A stretch of DNA of 64,000 nucleotides from Wolfiporia cocos (taxonomy: Eukaryota; Basidiomycota; Agaricomycetes; Polyporales; Phaeolaceae): contig JACCLO010000002.1 in NCBI GenBank assembly GCA_029448655.1, positions 1,550,001 through 1,614,000 on the forward strand, in the 5' to 3' direction. Every line of letters begins with the position of its first letter. Within the stretch, counting starts at the first letter, position 1. The position numbers and the translations under genes were made by a program. Below the pieces are notes generated by a model, which did not search any database, was not told the origin of the DNA, and saw only the letters and a list, made by a program, of their open reading frames with translations. This document shows, piece after piece, positions 57,505 through 64,000 of the stretch.

Positions 57505-58297
57505 CTACACCGTGGCCTCTCCAATGGAAAAATGAACTTGATCCCCCTCAGCAAGCGTCAGCCTGACCGGTAGACGAGGGTCGATGCGCACAGGGGCACT
57601 GTTGCCTACGAAGAAATCTCCGCGGCTGAAGTTGCGCGTGATCGCAGCCGCCTCCTCTTCGGTCAGGTTGCGTGGGCGCTTGTTCGGCCGGAATGTTGAG
57701 GTGGAGGTGGATGGTCCGGCGAACGCATTGTTGTAGTCGTAATAATGCGGGTTGGGGATATTGTGCATGGGCGGCGGCGGATACATCGGCGGCACTGCAA
57801 AGGCGACCGGTGCTGGCGACGTTGACTGGATGAGCGCACGACGTCATAACAGGCAGGCTACATACGCGCTGCGGGCTGGTTCTGCGAGGGATCAGCTTCG
57901 GGATCGGGATACGTGCAGGAGTCGCCCAGGCCGCGTTTCAGACAGCTCTAGATAAATGCATTCGTGACACGACACGCGGCGGGGCGATGAGCAAGACACA
58001 CTTGGCAAGGGAGGACCTCGCTGCATCTCGTCTTGCCCGCATGACACGCCGTACACGCCCGGCGGACAGACGGCGCCTTGGCTATATGGGTGACCGGTCA
58101 GCAACCGACAGAGCGAGTCAGTGGGGCTGCGCACGCTTGCGCCCGTTATCGGACGGCTGTGCGGCACTCACGGCGCCCTGGAGGGACGGCTGCTGGCCAA
58201 GGGCGTTTGCGAGCTGTGGCTGATGGAGGTGCTGGGTGTCGATGGACGGAGGGGCCGTGTCCTGGGCCGGCGTGGAGGCCTCGCTGAGGGCCGACAT
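57505..58297 (-). CDS. Short Zn(2)Cys(6) fungal-type regulator
   Basis: Start ATG 58297 (MSALSEASTPAQDTAPPSID). Rebuilt from four exons. Exon 2 begins APSVRRACTACHAGKTRC and reads SEVLPCQ; exon 3 begins SCLKRGLGDSCTYPDPEADP. Joined, the cluster has spacing C-x2-C-x6-C-x5-C-x2-C-x8-C, the Zn(2)-C6 pattern. The last exon reads PPVAFAVPPMYPPPPMHN, Ser/Thr, RPNKRPRNLTEEEAAAITRN, then RIDPRLPVRLTLAEGDQVHF, ending GEATV at TAG 57505-57507. The whole is only about 190 residues, so no fungal-specific factor domain is present. A GC-rich promoter is shared with the bHLH gene. It probably binds DNA as a small regulator. The splice joins are by eye but the zinc ligands all fall in phase. Confidence 0.8.
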
Positions 58298-58468
58298 GGA
58301 GGTGATGGGCGGTGCTTCGGAGCGGGATGGCTGCCTCGCCGTTTATACCCGCCACCTGCCGTGTTCCATTCCCACCGGCTGCCGGCGCGCTCCCTGTTCG
58401 CGGCCCGCGCGCCGGCCTCCGGTTCCACCCCGGTCTCCTTCCCGGCCTGCTCTCACACCGCCGGGACC
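58298..58468. promoter_or_regulatory. Divergent promoter of Zn2Cys6 and bHLH genes
   Basis: 171 GC-rich bases between the two start codons. A TTTATA element at 58342-58347 lies 122 bases before the bHLH ATG and 45 bases before the Zn2Cys6 ATG on the other strand. Confidence 0.6.
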
Positions 58469-59212
58469 ATGTCGTCCTCCCGCGACTCCCCGCGCGACCT
58501 CCCCCCGCCCCCGCCCCCGGCCCCCTTTGACGACTTTTCCCTCTTCGACCCCGCCTTCTTCCCCTCCCCGCCCCCCCTCCCCGCGTCCGCAGATCTCTTC
58601 TCTGTGTCCGAGACGACAGACTTTTTCGGTTTCCTCGAGAACTTCAATTGGGACTTTGAGATCGACCCGCAATTACAGGGTGCATCCTACCAAGGCCCCC
58701 CTCCCGAGGCACCGTCGCTGCCACCGCCGCCGCCGCCTCATGTAGACCCGAGCTTGCTGCCCAATGGCGTAGGCCAGCCACCATCGCAGCAACCGCCGCC
58801 TGAGGAGAGACCACCCACGCACAGTAATGCAGCGTCGGCTTCTCCATCTAGTGCGTCTGCCTCCGCACGCTCAACATCTCCCCCGCCCGGGCCCGGAAAA
58901 CAGAAGGCCTTGCTGTCGACGCCGCAAAAGCGGCTCAACCACATCATGTCCGAGCAGAAACGGCGGAACGCCATCCGCGACGGGTACCTGCAGCTGACTA
59001 CGCTGCTTGCCCCCGCGGGTGCACCCATTGGGAGTGGCATGCCGACGCGAGGGCGGCCAAAGGGAAGCGGGGGCCGGGGACGCGGGAGCAAGGGGAAGAG
59101 CGGCATACTGTTCAAGGCGAAGGAATATATCCGCTTCCTAGAGGAGGGCAGAGACGCGCTGGCAGACGAAGTTGAGAAGCTGGAAGCGGCGGCTGGGATT
59201 CGGCGTGCATGA
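58469..59212 (+). CDS. Basic helix-loop-helix transcription factor
   Basis: Start ATG 58469 (MSSSRDSPRDLPPPPPP); the open frame runs further upstream, but that part overlaps the divergent promoter and the opposite gene. The N-terminal half is Pro-rich with an acidic/aromatic patch (FDDFSLFDPAFF, FFGFLENFNWDFEI) that could activate transcription. The bHLH domain is at about residues 150-240: basic region/helix 1 RLNHIMSEQKRRNAIRDGYL, then LTTLLAP, a Gly/Arg/Lys-rich loop of about 35 residues (RGRPKGSGGRGRGSKGKS) and helix 2 GILFKAKEYIRFLEEGRDAL, continuing into a short coiled coil. The E-box contact residues H..E..RR are present (HIMSEQKRRN). Target genes unknown. No introns seen. Confidence 0.9.
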   Translation: MSSSRDSPRDLPPPPPPAPFDDFSLFDPAFFPSPPPLPASADLFSVSETTDFFGFLENFNWDFEIDPQLQGASYQGPPPEAPSLPPPPPPHVDPSLLPNGVGQPPSQQPPPEERPPTHSNAASASPSSASASARSTSPPPGPGKQKALLSTPQKRLNHIMSEQKRRNAIRDGYLQLTTLLAPAGAPIGSGMPTRGRPKGSGGRGRGSKGKSGILFKAKEYIRFLEEGRDALADEVEKLEAAAGIRRA

Positions 59213-59519
59213 TGCGTCGTGCGAGTTGAGTTGCTGCACACGCGCATCCAATGGCTGTGTATTGATATCCAACTGACATTACAATGTAGCATGTAACGTG
59301 TATTATATTACGACCTGTTATACAATCTTGTTGTCTCGTACGCGTCTTGGCGTTGTCGACAGATTTCACGAGCTTGCGTACGATTACGATCGGAGATGGA
59401 TCGGCAGGATATACACCCCCATTTGGTAGTCGTAGTGTTCGCACATAGCCTCATTACCGTTGCTCTGCAGCATATAATTATTACTCTCGCTCATACCTCA
59501 GCCTACACTGAGCCTGCAC
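59213..59519. other. Intergenic, bHLH 3' flank and peptidase promoter
   Basis: About 300 bases between two plus-strand genes. The AT-rich stretch at about 59290-59330 is on the bHLH 3' side. No motif stands out. Confidence 0.4.
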
Positions 59520-60483
59520 ATGCAGCCTCCACCCATCCCGCCTCCTTCCACCCGCCCTGATGGCGACCATCACGACTCATACGCACCCATGTACCTGCCC
59601 GTGGCCCGTACGACGTGGATCATGCCCAATTTCGAGCTGACGATAGACGACGTGTCGCATCCGGGCGCTATTCTGTTCCTTGATAATATTAGGCCTGCCA
59701 ATGCGCTGAGGGATGCTGTCGTTGCTGTCTGTAGTGGGCTATACACTATTCGGGATGTGCCTGGCAAGTGAGTCCTTCCGCCAGCAGTGCCAGCTTTAGT
59801 CAGAGACGCGTGGGGATTAGCCAGGTCAGACCCAATCCAGGATCTATCTAGTCGTGACATCCTTGAGCTTGAGTCAAATCCGTGGTCATTGAATACATCC
59901 GTTGCACACTGCGCGATCGCCCTCACCATCGCGTCATGACTGACTCCTCCAAACAGCGTCCAGAACGTCCGACTTGTCCTCCGAGCCATGCCCGGAGTTG
60001 CCTACACCACCGGCTCGCATACGCACAAGGAGATCCACTTCTCCTTGAACCACATCGAGCGATCCGCAGCACGCGCACGCTCCGAGATCACCGGCGTGCT
60101 CACGCACGAGATGGTGCACTGCTATCAGTACGACGCGCGGGGGACGTGCCCTGGCGGCCTGATTGAGGGCATCGCTGGTGCGTTGTCGTGGCAGCATCGG
60201 ACCGGGTTTCTCATTGCTCAACCCAGATTGGATCCGCTTACGCGCCGGCCTGGCACCACCACACTGGGTCGAGGGGCGCGGCGCCAAGTGGGACGCAGGC
60301 TACGAAGCGACCGCGTATTTTCTTGAGTGGATCGAGCGGCAGCGCGGCCAAGGTACAGTCCGCAATATCAATGCGGCTCTCAATGATCGGACGTACAGCA
60401 ACGCGATCTTCCGCGAACTGACCGGGAGCACTGTCGACGAGCTCTGGGAACTGTACAGACTAGACCTGAAAAGCCGACAATGA
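59520..60483 (+). CDS. Basic secretory protein family peptidase
   Basis: Start ATG 59520 (MQPPPIPPPSTRPDGDHHD). Three exons: 59520-59767, 59957 to about 60178, and a last one from about 60229 to TGA 60483. Family landmarks are PGAILFLDNIRPANALRDAV, LVLRAMPGVAYTTGS, the zinc motif HEMVHCYQ (HExxH), PGGLIEGIADWIRLRAGLAP and WDAGYEATAYFLEWIE. Basic secretory protein domains (PF04450) are gluzincin-like peptidases of plants and fungi. Unlike plant members there is no signal peptide here, so a cytosolic location is likely. The first intron is 189 bases, long for this window; a small exon inside cannot be excluded. Confidence 0.88.
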
Positions 60484-60683
60484 TAGATGGATTGCGGGAT
60501 GTGGTTTCTATGGTGCTCGAGTGGAGATAGCAGATATACATAAGGTACACTAAATAGCTACACGCTGAGTTTGCAGAGTCGAGTTCTAGGCTACTTTACA
60601 ATCAGCTACAGTCAGTTGGATTCGTGACGATGTGGCGTGAGCGGTCAGACAGACAATGAAGGTGTGAGTCGGGGAGCAAGCCG

Positions 60684-63612
60684 CTATGTCCACTCTTCCC
60701 CAAGTTCGCGGGCAAGGAAGTCGTCCTCATCGTCAGCTTGTGTATCGTCGTCTTCGCTATCCGAGTCGCCTGAGGAGTCCGAGCTATCGTCTTCTGCCTT
60801 TGTTGGAGTCGTCGCTCTCTCCGCGACAGGTTCCTCCGGCGCTCCGCTGTCCTCAAGTTCTTCCGCGGTGATGGCCACCTTGAGCTTTGAGTTCCCGGTA
60901 CGATCTGCGGCGATCTTCTTGCGCTTGGCGAGCCGCGAGCGAAGGACATCTGGATCGATGCCATTCATGTCTATCTCGGAGGGCGTGGTACTACGTAATC
61001 GCTTGCGGCTGTTGCTTGGCGAGGAAGTCGTGCTGCTATAGCCAGATAAGATTCAGCCACAACATACGCAGATGGATCTGTTTGGTCATGATGGCGAACC
61101 TGATGATGCTATTTGACTCGTCCGTCCACGAATTCTCGTCCTCGGACATGTTCTCGCTCCGCTCGCTCACGCCATCGTCGTCGCTCTCGTTCATTGCCGC
61201 ATCGACCTCGTCATTGATCTCGTCCCAGTTCACCTCGTCGAGGGCGAGGCCCTCGCCGCGCGCCGACGGCTGTTCCTCGTCCCAGTCATCTGCGTCCGGC
61301 TCAGGATCAGAAGAAATCTGATAAGCATCCGAGGGAGGACTCGCAGCACTCGCTTGCCGCGGTGGGTCCGGATCCATGAGATACGGCCCCTCATCTTGCC
61401 GTCGCCACAGGGCGATAGAATCCGTGAACCACGCCAACCACACGACCTTCATACCGCCCATCCGCCGTGCCGCATCAACTTTCTGTGTCCCGCGCTATGA
61501 AAGCAAGCCTGTGAACACGTATCTTGGGTCAAGATATTATGATAGTCACCTTCGCAGCCACAACGTGTGTGATGCGACTCGATAGCTCGGTGTGGCACAC
61601 AGCACCGAAGGCGTGCGCCGTCTTCCATACTTCTGTCGCCTCAGGCTTGGTATCTAGGGGTATTACACTAGAGAATAGTATGTGGACTCCGTCCAAAGTA
61701 TCCCTGCGCATTAGAGGGATAATCAACTATCATCTGTCAGAAGAGACTAGCGGCGGGATTGTAGGCTCCTCGCTCACTCTGGCATCGTACAAGACAGGCT
61801 CTGGCCTCTTGTTTGATTTTCGTTTCGTAGCTTTAAGATCCGGTCGTGCATCGTATTCGTCATAAAATCGTTGATGAATCTCTTCTAAGATCTACGCGGC
61901 GGAGTTAGCAGCTATAGCAGCACTGCCGACACACACACACCTTCCGTACTCGTTCTAACTCGACATCGTCATTTTTAAGCAATGCCTTGCGGGCTGGCTT
62001 TTGCTCTGTGTTAACATCAGTGCCACCAGTGTTCGCTACTGCGGCAGGAGATGGAGCAGAATCGCCTGCACCCTGCAATTCCTCTTGCCTCTTTGCTAGC
62101 GGTCGCTCCTCAACCTGCGCCTCCAACGCCATTGTATTCTGCTTGAGTATCTCGGTTTCGGCTAATTGTTCAGGCGACGGTGTGTCAGCAGTTCCAGACT
62201 CTGGAGGCTCGGATGGAACGGACGACTGGGGAGTCTGCTGCTGTGCTGGCTGTTCTGGTGGTGGAACAGGCGTCATCGCGTCCAACTTCGGCAGAAACGC
62301 AGAATTGATGTCTCCGATACCGACAAAGAAGTCGTCTGAATCACTTGTTATCTTTCGGATACGCACGAATAGAGATTTCACTGACATGGTATAACCTTGA
62401 CGAGATTGGGGCACCACTCCCAGACATCTGCGCGATCGTCAATGATGACTACCATGGACTGATCACTCGGGAACAATCGCTGCAGACTTTTCTGCGTTAA
62501 ACCTAACAGCTCAAGTGAGAACCCTCGATTATAACGTTGAAGTATAGACCCACTGCCGCTCTCATCTCGACTAAGCAAACGCCCGCCGAAGATCTTGCCG
62601 TCCGGGTCAATGGCAGCGCACACTTCTTCGGCATATGCACGCGTACCCATTGTATACACGTGCATCTCATATTTCTTTGCCATATCATGTAGGAATTCCT
62701 TCCATCCCGGCCTAATGACTGATCAGCGACGCCACACCGCATACATACCACTATACCTACCGCGGTTTGATGTAATACATACAACCTTCATTCTCAATGG
62801 CCTTCTCCTTCCCACTTGGGCCACGGAACATGGGCTGCCCCAACGCCTCAGGGCCAAGTCGGAACTTCTTGACATCTTTCAGGGCCTCCCAGTTCGGGTT
62901 CACCTCGTCGTCAGCATCTGGCAGCGTATCGTCCGAGCCAGGCTCTTTGTCCTGTGCTGCTTCGACTTTCATAGCGCGGCGCGCCTCCCATGCCTCGCCT
63001 TCCGCAATCCATTCACCGACCGTGGGATCGACAGTCGCATGCACGATAGTTTGATCAAGGTCGACAATTAGCGAGAGCTTGCGACTCTTGAGCAGGTGTT
63101 CAGCTGTCTCACGCTCTATGCGCTGTGCCTCTTCGAGGGAAACGAGAGGGCCGTTGGCTGAGTGCGTCATTTGTATCGAAGCCCGAGATGTGTCAGAGAA
63201 TCCAGTGTAGTCATGACTGGTACGGATGTTGTTGAGTGTGGGCACATAGTTCAGGAAGAAACAGGACTTACTCTGTCATGTCCTTCCCGCACAAGCAGCA
63301 TAGGCCGGCGAGCTGCACCCCGTGCTTACATGGCTCCGTGACGTGAATCGCCGGCCAATCCTTCGCTCTTCGCGCCGAAACAGTCTCTCCCGGTTTGAAA
63401 ATCCACTTCTCCACAGTCCCCTCTACGGATGAATCCCATGTTCCGAAGCGTATCTCGGGCGCACTGTCAGGGTCAGAAGACTTGCGGGTGAACGAATAGC
63501 TGAGCAGCTGCGATCCGCGGGCGACGGGTGCTGCAACATCAACGGCATGGCTAATAATCTTGATGGGGTATGGTAGTTCCGAGGGAAGATATAGTTCAGT
63601 CGAGGAGGACAT
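60684..63612 (-). CDS. FCP1: RNA polymerase II CTD phosphatase FCP1
   Basis: Start ATG 63612 (MSSSTELYLPSELPYPIKII). The N-terminal part with CKHGVQLAGLCCLCGKDMT is the FCP1 cysteine motif. The FCPH catalytic core follows: SLIVDLDQTIVHATVDPTVG (the DxDxT nucleophile), RPGWKEFLHDMAKKYEMHVY, MGTRAYAEEVCAAIDPDG and SMVVIIDDRADVWEW (second Asp pair). An acidic/Pro linker precedes the BRCT domain (GVHILFSSVIPLDTKPEA, HVVAAK, MGGMKVVWLAWFTDSIALWR). The C-terminus is strongly acidic and ends EDDFLARELGEEWT, the TFIIF-binding type motif. FCP1 removes phosphate from the polymerase II CTD to recycle the enzyme. Short introns include one joining KDMT to DHDYTGFSD. The stop is at 60684-60686. Confidence 0.95.
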
Positions 63613-64000
63613 TGCTAGAGTGCGATACGGACGCGCGGGTTCATTCAGGCTGCCAATCCCGGCCTTATTCTCGAACGTCTTGTCGCTACCAACCCCGGTC
63701 CGCATGAATGCGGCCTATGTGCGCTTGTTTGGCATCTCCATTTTCGGAACTCAACGCCGTCGTCATGCGGCTGCTCTATCAGTGATCCGCGCAATGCATG
63801 TGTTTCTGCTCGTCATCCAGAAAAGCACGGACAATATCGACGCTTGCAAGCGTACAATCAGACATCCGGCTACATCAGCAAAGTCTCGCGGCAATTCCCG
63901 ATGTATCACGATCCGCCTCGCGAGGAGGGACGTAATACTACGGTCTCGAACCGCGAACCACGACGTCGTGCTGCCGAATCGCACCGACGATTAGCGTGAA
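63613..64000. other. Right edge, FCP1 upstream region
   Basis: About 390 bases upstream of FCP1, cut by the window end. One plus-strand frame stays open without an ATG from about 63620 to 63997 (for example NPGLILERLVATNPGPHECG), ending in a stop. It may be part of a real exon or chance; I do not recognise it. Confidence 0.3.

Noticed and set aside
1..64000. CRISPR arrays, rRNA operons, insertion sequences
   Set aside because: Looked for direct repeat arrays, rRNA-like stretches and terminal inverted repeats; none are visible, as expected for a fungal nuclear region.

Overview
This window is nuclear DNA from a filamentous fungus, almost certainly a basidiomycete mushroom-type fungus (Agaricomycetes; I infer this and cannot name the species). 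Genes are dense, lie on both strands and are cut by many 45-70 base introns with canonical GT..AG ends. The content fits this: a chitin synthase of the class III type, a Zn(2)Cys(6) regulator, DAL5-type permeases, and a tRNA-Leu with an intron next to the anticodon. Most reading frames had to be joined across introns by eye. Exon joins written as positions were checked for phase; the remaining gene ends are start and stop codons only.

Layout. 1-2299: no gene recognised. 2300-3101 (-): small multi-pass membrane protein. 3750-6080 (-): isocitrate lyase family enzyme, probably mitochondrial 2-methylisocitrate lyase. 6892-10741 (-): very large Ser/Pro-rich, mostly disordered protein. 13067-14328 (-): casein kinase 1 (HRR25 type). 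15912-19746 (+): chitin synthase. 20121-25611 (+): NTE1 lysophospholipase. 25861-28609 (+): VPS33. 29381-29694 (+): tiny HMG/YABBY-like protein. 30209-33182 (+): F-box/LRR protein with a C-terminal CaaX box. 33413-34551 (-): exosome cofactor C1D/Lrp1. 34716-35250 (+): splicing factor SF3B5, assembled here from six short exons. 35910-38299 (+): SAM methyltransferase. 38653-40000 (+): WLM metalloprotease (Wss1-like). 40139-41560 (-): EEF2KMT/FAM86-like methyltransferase. 41690-43217 (+): mitochondrial ribosomal protein of the Bot1/mS45 family. 43395-45765 and 46088-48447 (-): tandem MFS permeases. 48788-50675 (-): CCT7. 50919-55464 (+): RAD5. 55584-56592 (-): AYR1-like SDR. 57042-57153 (-): tRNA-Leu(AAG). 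57505-58297 (-): short Zn2Cys6 factor. 58469-59212 (+): bHLH factor. 59520-60483 (+): basic secretory protein family peptidase. 60684-63612 (-): FCP1 CTD phosphatase.

There is no gene cluster with one common product; these are mainly housekeeping genes. Several neighbours are functionally close: RAD5 and the WLM protease both act in DNA damage tolerance and both have ACGCGT (MCB-like) promoter boxes. C1D and SF3B5 are both RNA-processing factors sharing a 164-base promoter, and a Zn2Cys6 factor and a bHLH factor share a 171-base promoter.

The most notable observation is how many very small exons are needed to rebuild conserved protein motifs: consecutive 5-base and 3-base exons build the Walker A region of RAD5, a 6-base exon sits in the WLM protease, a 12-base exon in RAD5 before its DEAH box, a 14-base exon in the NTE1 catalytic domain and a 15-base exon in the chitin synthase. 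Automatic gene callers would probably miss or mis-join these.
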